From contig NZ_JAHYCB010000006.1 of NCBI RefSeq assembly GCF_019430945.1, positions 372,001 to 436,000 of the forward strand: a stretch of DNA of 64,000 nt. Reading direction: 5' to 3'. Made by a program: the position numbers and the translations under genes. This DNA comes from Neorhizobium populisoli. Lineage in GTDB: Bacteria > Pseudomonadota > Alphaproteobacteria > Rhizobiales > Rhizobiaceae. This document shows positions 17,795 through 26,547 of the stretch, in pieces. Within the stretch, counting starts at the first letter, position 1; each line of letters begins with the position of its first letter. The notes under the pieces were generated by a model. That model searched no databases, was not told the DNA's origin, and saw nothing but the letters and a program-made list of their open reading frames with translations.

Positions 17795-18166
17795 TTACGC
17801 GGCACTCCGCGCATAAACCCGCAGCCGGTGCCCGTCAGGATCGGCCATCACGAACGTATAACCGAAATCCATTTCGACCGGCGTCTGCAGCACGGTCAGG
17901 CCGCGGGCCGTCCAGTCTGCATAGATCTTGTCCACATCGGCCGCGGCTTCCTGCAGGAAGCAGATTTCCGAGCCGCCGCTCGGGGCCGTAACCCGCGGTT
18001 CGGCGGTATGGCGCGACCAGAGGCCGAGTTTGGCGCCCTTATTCAGGACGAACATCGCAAAGGTCGGGGATTTTTCGACGGGTGCTGCATCGAAGAGGGA
18101 TTGGTAGAAATCGGCACTCTTCAGTGGGTTGTCGACGAAGAGGATGGTGAAATCGGGATGGGCCAT
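17795..18166 (-). CDS. VOC-family (glyoxalase/bleomycin-resistance fold) protein, 123 aa
   Basis: One VOC domain made of two beta-alpha-beta modules: FTILFVDNPLKSADFYQSLFD at the N-terminus and FGYTFVMADPDGHRLRVYA at the end, the latter the classical VOC C-terminal motif. Family members include glyoxalases, dioxygenases and resistance proteins; a single-domain form acts as a dimer. Length is typical. It lies downstream of a YafY-type regulator on the same strand, which may control it. Confidence 0.85.
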   Translation of the reverse strand: MAHPDFTILFVDNPLKSADFYQSLFDAAPVEKSPTFAMFVLNKGAKLGLWSRHTAEPRVTAPSGGSEICFLQEAAADVDKIYADWTARGLTVLQTPVEMDFGYTFVMADPDGHRLRVYARSAA

Positions 18167-18266
18167 GTCAGTGCTCCTTGGTTTGACGGCAAGGCCGTTC
18201 GCGGCATTGCTGTTTGGGACTGACCGGAATGTATCTCGGCCTACTGTCAGATTCCGGCAGTAGCGA

Positions 18267-18962
18267 TCACGGCTGGGGCGGAATTCCTTCCTTCTCGCGC
18301 CATTCCTTCAGGAGCACCGGCCGGCGGCGTGGATACCGTTTTTCGGTCGAGACGGCAGAAGAGATGCGGTCGGTGCGGAAATGGCGGAAATCCCGGCGCA
18401 GTTCACACCAGGCGATCATCACCCGCACGCTGTCGAAGAAACCGAGCGCGAAGGGCCAGACGCGGCGTTCCGTGAGTGCGCCCTTGTCATCCTCATATAC
18501 GAGGTCAAGCATATGCTCTGATCGAATTGCTCTGCGAATCAGTGCAACATCGGCTTTGTCCTCGCCGCGGCGCGGCGTGGCGACGAGCAGGGTGGAATTG
18601 TCGAGATCCTCCTTGAGGTCCGGCGGCAGCACGGCGGCGATCTTGGCGAGCGCGTCGGCCGCACCGGCCGCAAGCCGCGGATCGGCGGTCTTCGCCACCC
18701 AGCGAGAGCCGAGCACCAGCGCCTCGATCTCCTCCTCCGAAAACATCATCGGCGGCAGCATGAAACCCGGTTTCAGCACATAACCCAGCCCCGCCTCACC
18801 CTCGATATGGGCGCCCTGCGCCTGCAGGCTGGCGATATCGCGATAAAGGGTGCGGATGCTGACCCCGGTTTCCGCGGCGAGTTTTGCGCCGCTGACCGGC
18901 TGGCGGTATCGTCGAAGCGTCTGGAGAAGGGTGAGCAGGCGCTCCGAGCGGGCGACGGTCAT
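18267..18962 (-). CDS. YafY-type HTH/WYL-domain transcriptional regulator, 231 aa
   Basis: An N-terminal DeoR-like winged helix (RSERLLTLLQTLRRYRQPVSGAKLAAETGVSIRTLYRDIASLQ) is followed by a WYL-like ligand-sensing domain (AIRSEHMLDLVYEDDKGALTERRVWPFALG). This domain order is that of the YafY family. It is upstream of the VOC gene with about 100 bp between, same strand, and such regulators commonly control adjacent VOC proteins. No clear operator was identified. Confidence 0.87.
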   Translation of the reverse strand: MTVARSERLLTLLQTLRRYRQPVSGAKLAAETGVSIRTLYRDIASLQAQGAHIEGEAGLGYVLKPGFMLPPMMFSEEEIEALVLGSRWVAKTADPRLAAGAADALAKIAAVLPPDLKEDLDNSTLLVATPRRGEDKADVALIRRAIRSEHMLDLVYEDDKGALTERRVWPFALGFFDSVRVMIAWCELRRDFRHFRTDRISSAVSTEKRYPRRRPVLLKEWREKEGIPPQP

Positions 18963-19128
18963 TGCGTTGAGCCCTTCGGCCTCGTGATGGAAATCGAGTC
19001 AGGCGGGAAAAGGCCGCCTGGCGCGGGGCATCTCGTTTTGGGTATTGTTGTGGCGGAGGGGGAATCGCTCGGCCCTGCGCTTTCGCTCCGGGCGTTCGTC
19101 GCTGCAATCGATCCACTGGATCGATTGC

Positions 19129-20106
19129 TCAGGCTTTGCCTGATCGCTCCTCACTCCACTCGATCCAGTCCCTCAGCAGCCGATGCGCGATCGCCCCCCT
19201 GACCGGCGCGAAATGTTTGGCGTCCGGGCCGGCATCCAGCATGGCGGCGGCCTCAGCGCGGGTGAACCAGCGGACGTCCTGCATTTCCTGCGGGTCGATG
19301 GTGATGTCTGTGGATTTCGCCTCGCCGTAACAGCCGATCATCAGCGAATGCGGCATCGGCCAGGGCTGCGAGGCATGGTAACGGACGCGGCCGACGAGGA
19401 TGCCGGATTCCTCCACCGTTTCGCGGCGCACGGCATTTTCGATCGTTTCGCCCGGTTCGACGAAACCGGCGAGACAGGAATACATGCCCTCCTGGAAATG
19501 GTGGCTGCGGCCGAGCAGGCAGCTGTCGCGCTCCAGATCGACGGTCAGCATGATGACGACCGGATCGGTGCGCGGGAACATCATGTGCTCGCACTTGGTG
19601 CAGACGCGCTTGTAGCCGCCGATCTTCATCTCGGTCGGCGAACCGCATTTGCCGCAGAATTTATTGGCGGAATTCCAGTTGATCAGCGCCACCGCCTGCG
19701 CCACCTCGCCCAGCAATTCCTCCTCGATGAGGGAATCACGGAAGAGGGCGCGGGGTTCGGTCGGCTTGTACTGGGCCGAGAGATCGTCGGCGGAAATCAG
19801 CACCGGCACGGCGACGCGCGGCTCGCCGGTTTCGCGATAGCCGAGCAGGATGGCATTGTCGAAATCAGGCTTCAGTTCGGCCAGTTCATAGGCTGCAAAC
19901 AGCGGATCGAGGATCTGGCCGTCATGTTTCAGGATCAGACGGCTGCCGGTGAAGGCGAGGATATGGGTGCCTTCGACGGCCAGCGCCTTTTCGACGCAAT
20001 CGTCCTGGCGATATTCGGCCTGCCGGTCGAGCTTGTTTTGCGAAAATGCCGTCAGCTCGCTCGGTTCGGGATGAGGCGCGTAAATGTCGAAAAGGTTCGC
20101 GGTCAT
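19129..20106 (-). CDS. nudC: NAD+ diphosphatase (NADH pyrophosphatase) NudC, 325 aa
   Basis: Hydrolyses NAD(H) to NMN(H) and AMP, and in E. coli removes NAD caps from RNA. A four-cysteine zinc ribbon (FCGKCGSPTE ... CTKCEHMMFPR) precedes the Nudix box GFVEPGETIENAVRRETVEESGI, which keeps the catalytic glutamates. The specificity motif SQPWPMPHSLMIG (SQPWPFPxS in the family) is present. The ATG at 20106 overlaps the stop of the upstream HIT gene (ATGA), so the two are translationally coupled. Confidence 0.96.
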   Translation of the reverse strand: MTANLFDIYAPHPEPSELTAFSQNKLDRQAEYRQDDCVEKALAVEGTHILAFTGSRLILKHDGQILDPLFAAYELAELKPDFDNAILLGYRETGEPRVAVPVLISADDLSAQYKPTEPRALFRDSLIEEELLGEVAQAVALINWNSANKFCGKCGSPTEMKIGGYKRVCTKCEHMMFPRTDPVVIMLTVDLERDSCLLGRSHHFQEGMYSCLAGFVEPGETIENAVRRETVEESGILVGRVRYHASQPWPMPHSLMIGCYGEAKSTDITIDPQEMQDVRWFTRAEAAAMLDAGPDAKHFAPVRGAIAHRLLRDWIEWSEERSGKA

Positions 20107-20513
20107 GAAAGAGCTTTTACCAGTTTCTCGAGGAAAATCTTTTGTCGCTCGGCATCATCATATGGGACGGCCTGGCCGAAACCCCAGATGGGGCCCGGCC
20201 AGTTCGCATCGCCTTCAAAACGGGCAATGACATGCACATGCAGCTGGCGGACGATATTGCCGATCGCTGCGGTATTGATCTTGGTGGCGCCGGTGACCTG
20301 TTTCAGCGCCGCGCCGACTTTCGTGATTTCGGAAAGAAGAAGCGCGTGATCGGCCGCGGACAGTTCGAAAATCTCGGTCATGCCGGGGCGTTCCGGCACC
20401 ATGACCAGCCAAGGCCAGCGGCTGTCGTTCTGGATGCGCAACTGGCAGAGATCCAGCTTTTTCACGAGGTCGGAATCCCTGTCGATCCGGCCGTCCAGTT
20501 CGAATGCGCTCAC
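20103..20513 (-). CDS. HIT-family nucleotide hydrolase-like protein, 136 aa
   Basis: Histidine-triad fold ending in IVRQLHVHVIARFEGD. The triad reads Q-L-H-V-H rather than H-x-H-x-H: the first histidine is Gln while the central nucleophile is kept. Family members hydrolyse or transfer nucleotides (AMP conjugates, dinucleoside polyphosphates). The start is GTG 20513, which has GGAGG 6 nt upstream; the frame is open further to 20630 but those residues overlap the SRP RNA promoter. It overlaps nudC by 4 bp, suggesting a shared role in nucleotide clean-up. Confidence 0.85.
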   Translation of the reverse strand: MSAFELDGRIDRDSDLVKKLDLCQLRIQNDSRWPWLVMVPERPGMTEIFELSAADHALLLSEITKVGAALKQVTGATKINTAAIGNIVRQLHVHVIARFEGDANWPGPIWGFGQAVPYDDAERQKIFLEKLVKALS

Positions 20514-20563
20514 GCAGCCCTCCCTTTTCTTTTTATCCGATAGCAGTTTTTTACAGGGTTCGC

Positions 20564-20592
20564 TTGCATTTGGAAGCGTTATTGACGATATG
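20564..20592 (+). promoter_or_regulatory. Putative promoter of the SRP RNA gene
   Basis: TTGCAT (20564-20569), a 17-bp spacer and GATATG (20587-20592) place the start at about 20598, two bases from the predicted 5' end of the SRP RNA. The -10 match is moderate. Confidence 0.45.
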
Positions 20593-20595
20593 AGC

Positions 20596-20699
20596 GGTGG
20601 GAGGTTGGTGGTGGACGAGCCACTCGCCAACCGGGTCAGGTCCGGAAGGAAGCAGCCCTAACGAGCCAGGCACGGGTCGCCGTGCCAGCCTCCCACCCT
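20596..20699 (+). ncRNA. ffs: Signal recognition particle 4.5S RNA
   Basis: About 104 nt. The ends pair (GGTGGGAGG with CCTCCCACC) to form the long hairpin. The apical domain contains the universally conserved SRP core GGTCAGGTCCGGAAGG followed by AAGCAGCCCTAA (20634-20661), which binds the Ffh M-domain. It lies directly upstream of dnaX on the same strand, a common rhizobial arrangement. A short T-rich stretch follows. Confidence 0.96.
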
Positions 20700-20782
20700 T
20701 TTATGTGTACTACCATCTTGGTCAGCTTCCGGCCCGGTGAAAACCGTGGTCAGGAATGGCCCGTGCAGGCTGGCAGGACTGA

Positions 20783-22660
20783 ATGAGCGATAACGGGCCG
20801 ACATCTTCCAGCACTCCGACCGCCGGAACCGGCTATCGGGTGCTCGCCCGCAAATACCGCCCCAAGGATTTCTCCGACCTGATGGTCGGCCAGGAGCCGA
20901 TGGTCCGCACGCTGACCAATGCGTTCGAGACCGGCCGCATCGCCCAGGCCTATATGCTGACCGGCGTGCGTGGTGTCGGCAAGACGACCACCGCCCGCAT
21001 CCTGGCCCGCGCGCTGAATTACAAGACATCAGAGATCGACAAACCGACGATCGACCTTCGCATTCCCGGCGAACATTGCCAGGCGATCATGGAAGGCCGG
21101 CATGTCGACGTCATCGAGATGGACGCCGCCTCCCATACCGGCATCGACGATATCCGCGAGATCATCGAGCAGGTGCGCTATCGCCCGGTTTCGGCGCGTT
21201 ATAAAGTCTATATCATCGACGAAGTGCACATGCTTTCGACACAGGCCTTCAACGGCCTGCTGAAGACGCTCGAAGAGCCGCCGGAGCATGTGAAGTTCAT
21301 CTTCGCGACGACCGAAATCCGCAAGGTTCCGATCACCGTCCTGTCGCGCTGCCAGCGCTTCGACCTGCGCCGCATCAGCGCCGCCGATCTCGTCCATCTG
21401 TTCACCTCGATCCTCGAGAAGGAAGGCATTCCGGCCGAACCGGAAGCGCTTTCCATGGTGGCGCGTGCGGCGGAAGGTTCGGCGCGCGACGGCCTGTCGT
21501 TGCTCGACCAGGCGATCGCCCATGGCGGTGGCATCGTGATTGCCGAGACCGTGCGCGGCATGCTGGGTCTGGCCGATCGCGCCCGCATCGTCGACCTGTT
21601 CGAACATATCGTGCGCGGCGACGTGACGTCGGCGCTGTCGGAGTTTTCGGCACAATACGAGGCCGGTGCCAATCCGGTCGTGGTGCTGACGGATCTGGCC
21701 GATTTCACCCATCTCGTTACCCGTTTCAAATATATCCCGGATGCCGCCAACGATCCTTCGCTCAGCGAAGTGGAGCGGATGCGCGGCCAGGAATTTTCGC
21801 AAAGCGTTGCCGTCAGCACGCTGTCGCGCATCTGGCAGATGCTTTTGAAGGGCATTCCGGAAGTCGAAAATTCGTCCCGTTCGGCGGGTGCTGCGGAAAT
21901 GGTGCTGATCCGGCTGACGCATGCGGCGTCGTTGCCGTCGCCAGAGGATGCGGCGCGCAGGCTCGCGGATTTCGCCAATGGCGACGGCCAGCGCGGCCCG
22001 GCGCCGAGCGGCAATGGTGCGAATGGCGGCGGACGCCCCGGGCCTTCCGGCCAAGCGATCAATGCGCGCGGCATCGACATGCCCGGCCAGCGCATGCCGT
22101 CCGGCGGGCCGACCGCCATGCTGCAAGCCGTACCCAATACAATGCCGCGGGACATGCCCGTCGGCCGCATCGAAACACAGCCGGCGGCAAAGCCAGAGCC
22201 GAAGGTGCCGGTCCGGTCACTGGCCGATATCGTCGATCTCTGCGCCGCAAACCGCGAGCCCAAGCTGAAGGCGCTGGTGCGCAATTTCGTGCGGCTGGTG
22301 AAGCTGGAGCCCGGCCGGCTCGACATGCAATTGACCGATGGCGGCCCCGGTTCGCTTCCCGGCGAACTCGGCGTCAAGCTGAAGGAATGGACCGGCATCC
22401 ACTGGATCGTTTCGCTCAGCAAGGAACAGGGCGAGCCGACGCTGGTCGAGGCGGACAACAATGCCCGCGAGGCCCGGCTGACGGACGCCCGCGCCGATCC
22501 GGACGTGGCGGCGATCCTCGCCCAGTTTCCGGGCGCTAAGATCACCGACGTGCGCATCCGCGCTTCGGAAGAGGAAGACCAGCCCGAGGAACTGCCGCCA
22601 CCGGCAGCCGCGGAAAGCGCCGAGGGCGACATTCTGCCCGGCGATGATATCGAACTATAA
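20783..22660 (+). CDS. dnaX: DNA polymerase III subunit gamma/tau, 625 aa
   Basis: Clamp-loader ATPase at the replisome. The AAA+ domain begins with YRVLARKYRPKDFSDLMVGQ; Walker A is GVRGVGKTT, Walker B is VYIIDEVHML, followed by SRCQRFDLRRI with the arginine finger. The Zn-binding module is reduced compared with E. coli: only one cysteine is seen (PGEHCQAIMEGRH), which I believe is usual in rhizobia. Gly/Pro-rich linker residues at about 395-465 precede a C-terminal tau-like domain. No obvious slippery site was seen, so a gamma form by frameshift is not supported. ybaB follows 18 bp downstream. Confidence 0.95.
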   Translation: MSDNGPTSSSTPTAGTGYRVLARKYRPKDFSDLMVGQEPMVRTLTNAFETGRIAQAYMLTGVRGVGKTTTARILARALNYKTSEIDKPTIDLRIPGEHCQAIMEGRHVDVIEMDAASHTGIDDIREIIEQVRYRPVSARYKVYIIDEVHMLSTQAFNGLLKTLEEPPEHVKFIFATTEIRKVPITVLSRCQRFDLRRISAADLVHLFTSILEKEGIPAEPEALSMVARAAEGSARDGLSLLDQAIAHGGGIVIAETVRGMLGLADRARIVDLFEHIVRGDVTSALSEFSAQYEAGANPVVVLTDLADFTHLVTRFKYIPDAANDPSLSEVERMRGQEFSQSVAVSTLSRIWQMLLKGIPEVENSSRSAGAAEMVLIRLTHAASLPSPEDAARRLADFANGDGQRGPAPSGNGANGGGRPGPSGQAINARGIDMPGQRMPSGGPTAMLQAVPNTMPRDMPVGRIETQPAAKPEPKVPVRSLADIVDLCAANREPKLKALVRNFVRLVKLEPGRLDMQLTDGGPGSLPGELGVKLKEWTGIHWIVSLSKEQGEPTLVEADNNAREARLTDARADPDVAAILAQFPGAKITDVRIRASEEEDQPEELPPPAAAESAEGDILPGDDIEL

Positions 22661-22678
22661 GAGAAGAGGAGTTTTGGC

Positions 22679-23002
22679 ATGCGCGACATCATGGGCATGA
22701 TGGGCAAGGTCAAGGAAATGCAGGCCAAGATGGAAAAGATGCAGGCGGATATCGCCCTTCTTGAAGTCGAAGGCACATCCGGCGGCGGCCTCGTGACGGT
22801 GCGCATGAACGGCAAGGGCGAGATGCTCGGCCTGAAGATCGATCCGTCGCTGTTCAAGGAAGACGAGGCGGAAATCCTCGAAGACCTGATCATCGCCGCC
22901 CACAAGACCGCCAAGGAACGCGCCGAGGCGATCACCGCCGAAAAAACCAAGGAACTGACCGCCGGCCTGCCGATCCCGCCAGGCTTCAAGCTGCCGTTCT
23001 GA
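22679..23002 (+). CDS. ybaB: YbaB/EbfC-family nucleoid-associated protein, 107 aa
   Basis: Small DNA-binding dimer. The N-terminal helix [22 protein letters not shown] and the central [29 protein letters not shown] are the family pattern, and the C-terminal [12 protein letters not shown] is the conserved tail. It lies 18 bp after dnaX with a clear ribosome site (AAGAGGAG), the standard dnaX-ybaB-recR synteny, here interrupted by a repeat and two accessory genes before recR. Confidence 0.95.
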   Translation: MRDIMGMMGKVKEMQAKMEKMQADIALLEVEGTSGGGLVTVRMNGKGEMLGLKIDPSLFKEDEAEILEDLIIAAHKTAKERAEAITAEKTKELTAGLPIPPGFKLPF

Positions 23003-23037
23003 TCGAGCTTTGGAAGTTAGGCTCGCATTCGGTGCCT

Positions 23038-23174
23038 GCCCCTCACCCTAACCCTCTCCCCGCATGCGGGGAGAGGGGACGTGCCCCACGCAGACCTTAA
23101 GAAGATCGGGACGGTGCGGCATATCTCCTTCTCCCCGCGAGCGGGGAGAAGGTGGCGGCAGCCGGATGAGGGGC
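23038..23174. repeat. RIME-like palindromic intergenic repeat (copy A2)
   Basis: About 137 bp between ybaB and the LysE gene with the same ends (GCCCCTCACCC ... GATGAGGGGC) and the same two hairpins as copy A1 at 8938-9077. The first 40 bases are almost identical between copies. Confidence 0.85.
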
Positions 23175-23207
23175 TACTCACGCATGACTGGCTAGATGGA
23201 GATTTCC

Positions 23208-23819
23208 ATGACACTCGCATCGCTGATCGTCTTCATCGCCGCCCTGTTCGTGGCCGCCGGCACGCCGGGGCCGAGCATTGCGGCGCTTGTCGCCCGTGTC
23301 ATCTCGAAGGGCACGCGCGGCGTGTTTCCCTTCCTGTTCGGCATGTGGATCGGCGATGCAGTGTGGCTGACGGTGGCGGTGGCCGGCCTGTCGGCGATCG
23401 CCGAGACGTTCAACCACGTCTTCATCGCCATCAAGTGGTTGGGCGTCGCCTATCTCCTCTATCTCGCATTCAAGATGTGGACCGCCTCGCCGGACAATTC
23501 CGAGGCGGAGCTTCCGGAATCGCGGTCGAGCCTCAAGCTTTTCCTGACGGCGATCTCGGTGGCCCTCGGCAATCCGAAGATCATGATGTTCTACATCGCG
23601 CTGCTGCCATCGATCATCGACATCCATTCGGTGACGGTCACCGGCTGGCTGGAACTGGTCGCGTGCCAGTTCTTCGTGCTGATGACGGTCAACATCGCCT
23701 GGATGCTGCTCGCCGGCAAGGCACGCGGCTTCCTGAAAAGCCGTCGCGCCGTGCAGATGGCGAACCGTGTCTCGGCGGGCGCGATGGCGAGCGCTGCAGC
23801 GGCGATTGCGACGCGCTGA
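23208..23819 (+). CDS. LysE/RhtB-family exporter, 203 aa
   Basis: The N-terminal helix and AAGTPGPSIAALVARV motif define the family, and GNPKIMMFYIALLPSII is the second conserved element. About six hydrophobic segments are present. The start is placed at ATG 23208 because GGAG lies 6 nt upstream; the ATG at 23196 is just before that site. The gene sits, with the MOSC gene, between ybaB and recR, breaking the usual core order, and so is likely an insertion. Substrate unknown. Confidence 0.88.
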   Translation: MTLASLIVFIAALFVAAGTPGPSIAALVARVISKGTRGVFPFLFGMWIGDAVWLTVAVAGLSAIAETFNHVFIAIKWLGVAYLLYLAFKMWTASPDNSEAELPESRSSLKLFLTAISVALGNPKIMMFYIALLPSIIDIHSVTVTGWLELVACQFFVLMTVNIAWMLLAGKARGFLKSRRAVQMANRVSAGAMASAAAAIATR

Positions 23820-23834
23820 GACAAGCGGTGACGT

Positions 23835-24464
23835 TTATTGGCGCGAATTGCCGATTTTCTCGAATGTCGGCCGCCAGCGGTTGCCGATAGGTGCCGCCAG
23901 GAACCGCGTCCGTTCCTGATCCGACAGTCTCCTGCCGACAGCCGCCAGCATTTCGCAAATCATCACCCGCTCACCCGAATAAAGCTCATGGCGAACCGCG
24001 TCGCCCGGCTCGATCATGCCGGGTGTGATGACGCGGCAATAGATGCCGGGGCGGGCGGCTTTCGTATAGGCCTTGACGAACATCGGATCGCCCATTTTCA
24101 CCGCCAGCGTATTGCAGGGCGAGCGGGCGCAGCTGGCTTCGAGGACAACGCCACCTATATGGAAGCGGTCGCCAGCGGCGATGTCGCGGTTGTCGAGGCC
24201 TTCGACGACCAGGTTTTCACCGAATGTGCCGGGATCGACCGGTCGGCCGAGCTGCGCCGCCCACCAGTCCAGCGTTATTGCGCCTTCGATGAGAATCGCC
24301 TGGTCCTCGCCGCCGTGGTGTTTGGTGTTGCAGACGGCATCGCCGACGAGGCCGAGGTGGTCAAGCATGACGGCAGAGCTGACCGGCGTCTTGTAGATAC
24401 CGGTCTTGAAACTCTTGCCGGGCAGCTTTTCGGGGCGGCCGAGGCAGACCTTGAGAAGTTTCAT
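23835..24464 (-). CDS. MOSC-domain protein (YiiM-like), 209 aa
   Basis: Molybdenum-cofactor sulfurase C-terminal fold. Visible motifs are GLVGDAVCNTKHHGGEDQAILIE (the conserved GDxxxxxxHHGGxDKAV pattern) and PGTFGENLVVEGLDNRDIAAGDRFHIG, plus the candidate cysteine in LEASCARSPCNTLA. YiiM-type proteins reduce N-hydroxylated substrates using molybdenum cofactor. It is convergent with the LysE gene and divergent from recR. Confidence 0.88.
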   Translation of the reverse strand: MKLLKVCLGRPEKLPGKSFKTGIYKTPVSSAVMLDHLGLVGDAVCNTKHHGGEDQAILIEGAITLDWWAAQLGRPVDPGTFGENLVVEGLDNRDIAAGDRFHIGGVVLEASCARSPCNTLAVKMGDPMFVKAYTKAARPGIYCRVITPGMIEPGDAVRHELYSGERVMICEMLAAVGRRLSDQERTRFLAAPIGNRWRPTFEKIGNSRQ

Positions 24465-24519
24465 CGGGTTCGCTCCATACGCGTTTCCGTTATGCAGACA
24501 TATGGGCTAGAGAGAGAAC

Positions 24520-25125
24520 ATGGCAAAACGAGTCACCGGCCCGGAAATTGAAAAACTCATCCAGCTTCTGGCAAAGGTTCCAGGTCTCGGCCCCCGATCG
24601 GCCCGCCGCGCGGCACTGCACCTGATCAAGAAGAAGGACCAGCTGCTCGGTCCGCTGGGACATGCGATGGGCGAGGCCTATGACAAGGTCAAGGTCTGCT
24701 CGCGCTGCGGCAATGTCGATACGTCCGATCCCTGCACGGTCTGCACCGATCACCAGCGCGACCAGTCGATGCTGATCGTGGTGGAAGACGTCTCCGACCT
24801 CTGGGCGCTGGAACGCGCCGGCGCGATGAACGCCGCCTATCACGTGCTCGGCGGCACACTTTCGCCGCTCGACGGCGTCGGGCCGGACGACCTGAACATC
24901 CGCGGTCTGATCGACCGGGTGAACGAGGGCACGATCCGCGAGATCATCATCGCGGTGAACGCCACGGTCGAGGGGCAGACGACGGCGCATTACATCACCG
25001 ACCAGCTTTCGGGCATCGATGTGAAGATCACCCGCCTCGCACATGGCGTGCCGGTGGGCGGCGAACTGGACTATCTCGACGAGGGCACGCTGACGGCAGC
25101 GCTTCGGGCACGAACAGCGATATAG
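24520..25125 (+). CDS. recR: Recombination protein RecR, 201 aa
   Basis: Works with RecF/RecO to load RecA at gaps. A helix-hairpin-helix region ([20 protein letters not shown]) precedes a four-cysteine zinc finger ([16 protein letters not shown]) and a Toprim domain ([17 protein letters not shown]). The C-terminal [21 protein letters not shown] is conserved. Length is typical. The lytic transglycosylase gene follows 12 bp downstream. Confidence 0.96.
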   Translation: MAKRVTGPEIEKLIQLLAKVPGLGPRSARRAALHLIKKKDQLLGPLGHAMGEAYDKVKVCSRCGNVDTSDPCTVCTDHQRDQSMLIVVEDVSDLWALERAGAMNAAYHVLGGTLSPLDGVGPDDLNIRGLIDRVNEGTIREIIIAVNATVEGQTTAHYITDQLSGIDVKITRLAHGVPVGGELDYLDEGTLTAALRARTAI

Positions 25126-25137
25126 GGAAGCATCAAT

Positions 25138-26547
25138 ATGCGGAACCATACCCTCCTCTGGCTTGCCAGCCATCTCCCCTTCAAGGGGGGAGATTGGCCA
25201 GACGCGCCGACGTCTCCAAACCTTCAGCGCTGGCGGAATGCGAGAGGTTGCCACGACTCGATCTCCCCCCCTGAGGGGGAGATGGCTGGCAAGCCAGAGG
25301 GGGGTGGCCGCAAGCGCCTTGCCGCAATGCTTTTTGCAGCGATCACGCTCCTCCCCCTCCCCGCGCTCGCCCAGAACAAGCCGGAGGTCGAAAAGCAGTT
25401 CCAGACCTGGATCGCCTCCGATCTCGGCCCGGATGCCAAGAAGGCAGGCATATCCGACAAGACCCTGCAGGCCGCCTTCAAGGGGATCGAGCTGAACTGG
25501 ACCCTGCCGGATCTGGTGCCGCCGGGTACCACGCCGCCCAAGGATCAGGACCAGAGCCAGGCGGAGTTTTCCTCGCCGGGCGCCTATTTCAACGAAAAGC
25601 GGCTGCAGACGCTGGCCACGACCGGCGGCGGGCTTGCGGCCACGCATGCCCCGACGCTGCGCAAGATCGAGGCTGCCTATGGTGTGCCGGGGGCGATCCT
25701 CGTGGCGATCTGGGGCCGCGAATCCGGCTTCGGCACGGCGAAACTGCCCTATTCGGCCGTGCAGGTTCTGGCCACCAAGGCTTTCATGTCGACCCGCAAG
25801 GACATGTTCCGCGAGGAACTGATCGCCGCCTTGAAGATGATCGAGCGCGGCGATGTCGATGCCGCGACCATGAAGGGTTCGTGGGCCGGCGCGCTCGGCC
25901 AGCCGCAATTCATGCCGTCGAGCTATCTGAAATATGCCGTCGATTTCGACAAGGATGGCCATGCGGACATCTGGAACTCGGTGCCGGACGCGCTCGCCTC
26001 GATTGCCAACTACCTGAAGAACGAAGGTTGGCAGAGCGGCCGCGACTGGGGCTTCGAGGTAACCATTCCGAACTATATTTCCTGCGCGCAGGAAGGGCCG
26101 GACAAGGCCCAGCCGGTTTCCGCCTGGGCCTCAAAAGGCATCGTCCGGGTTTCCAGCAGGGCGTTTCCGAATGGTGATCTGAAAGGCGATGGAATGATGC
26201 TGGTTCCGGCCGGGCGCTACGGACCGGAATTCATCGTCACGCCGAATTTCTACGTGCTGAAGGAATACAACAATTCCGACCTCTATGCGCTGTTCATCGG
26301 CAATCTCGCCGATCGCATCGCATTGGGTACGGCCGCATTTCAGGCCCCCTGGGGCGATGTCGGCAAGATGCTGCGTTCGGACGTGCTCGCCATGCAGAAG
26401 GCGCTGGTCGCCAAGGGTTACGATGTCGGCAATGTCGACGGGCTGCCGGGCTACAAGACCCGCCGCTCGCTCGGCGACTGGCAGTCAAAGAACGGTCAGA
26501 CGCCGACCTGTTATCCGGATGCATCGCTGAAGGGACAGCTCAAATAG
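25138..26547 (+). CDS. Lytic murein transglycosylase (MltB/SltB family) with repeat-derived N-terminus, 469 aa or shorter
   Basis: Periplasmic enzyme cleaving glycan strands of peptidoglycan. The catalytic Glu is in IWGRESGFGTAKLPYSAVQVL; GALGQPQFMPSSYLKYAVD and DIWNSVPDALASIANYL are MltB motifs. A peptidoglycan-binding domain ends the protein (MQKALVAKGYDVGNVDGLPGYKTR). A secretion signal GRKRLAAMLFAAITLLPLPALAQ begins at about residue 57. Residues 5-57 are translated from a 156-bp palindromic repeat, in frame. The start could be ATG 25138 (AGGGAAG upstream), ATG 25282 inside the repeat, or ATG 25327, which would give a normal-length signal peptide but has no clear ribosome site. Confidence 0.9.
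   Translation: MRNHTLLWLASHLPFKGGDWPDAPTSPNLQRWRNARGCHDSISPPEGEMAGKPEGGGRKRLAAMLFAAITLLPLPALAQNKPEVEKQFQTWIASDLGPDAKKAGISDKTLQAAFKGIELNWTLPDLVPPGTTPPKDQDQSQAEFSSPGAYFNEKRLQTLATTGGGLAATHAPTLRKIEAAYGVPGAILVAIWGRESGFGTAKLPYSAVQVLATKAFMSTRKDMFREELIAALKMIERGDVDAATMKGSWAGALGQPQFMPSSYLKYAVDFDKDGHADIWNSVPDALASIANYLKNEGWQSGRDWGFEVTIPNYISCAQEGPDKAQPVSAWASKGIVRVSSRAFPNGDLKGDGMMLVPAGRYGPEFIVTPNFYVLKEYNNSDLYALFIGNLADRIALGTAAFQAPWGDVGKMLRSDVLAMQKALVAKGYDVGNVDGLPGYKTRRSLGDWQSKNGQTPTCYPDASLKGQLK
25150..25305. repeat. Large palindromic repeat (family C) inside the 5' end of the transglycosylase gene
   Basis: Outer arms CCCTCCTCTGGCTTGCCAGC + CATCTCCCC and their reverse complement form a near-perfect 29-bp inverted repeat (one mismatch), each with an inner hairpin. 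Layout matches the family C element at 17588-17760. It lies between the recR stop and the signal-peptide code of the transglycosylase, with the frame open through it. Confidence 0.85.

Noticed and set aside
20783..22660. Programmed frameshift in dnaX producing a gamma form
   Set aside because: No slippery A-rich heptamer with downstream stem was found in the expected area.
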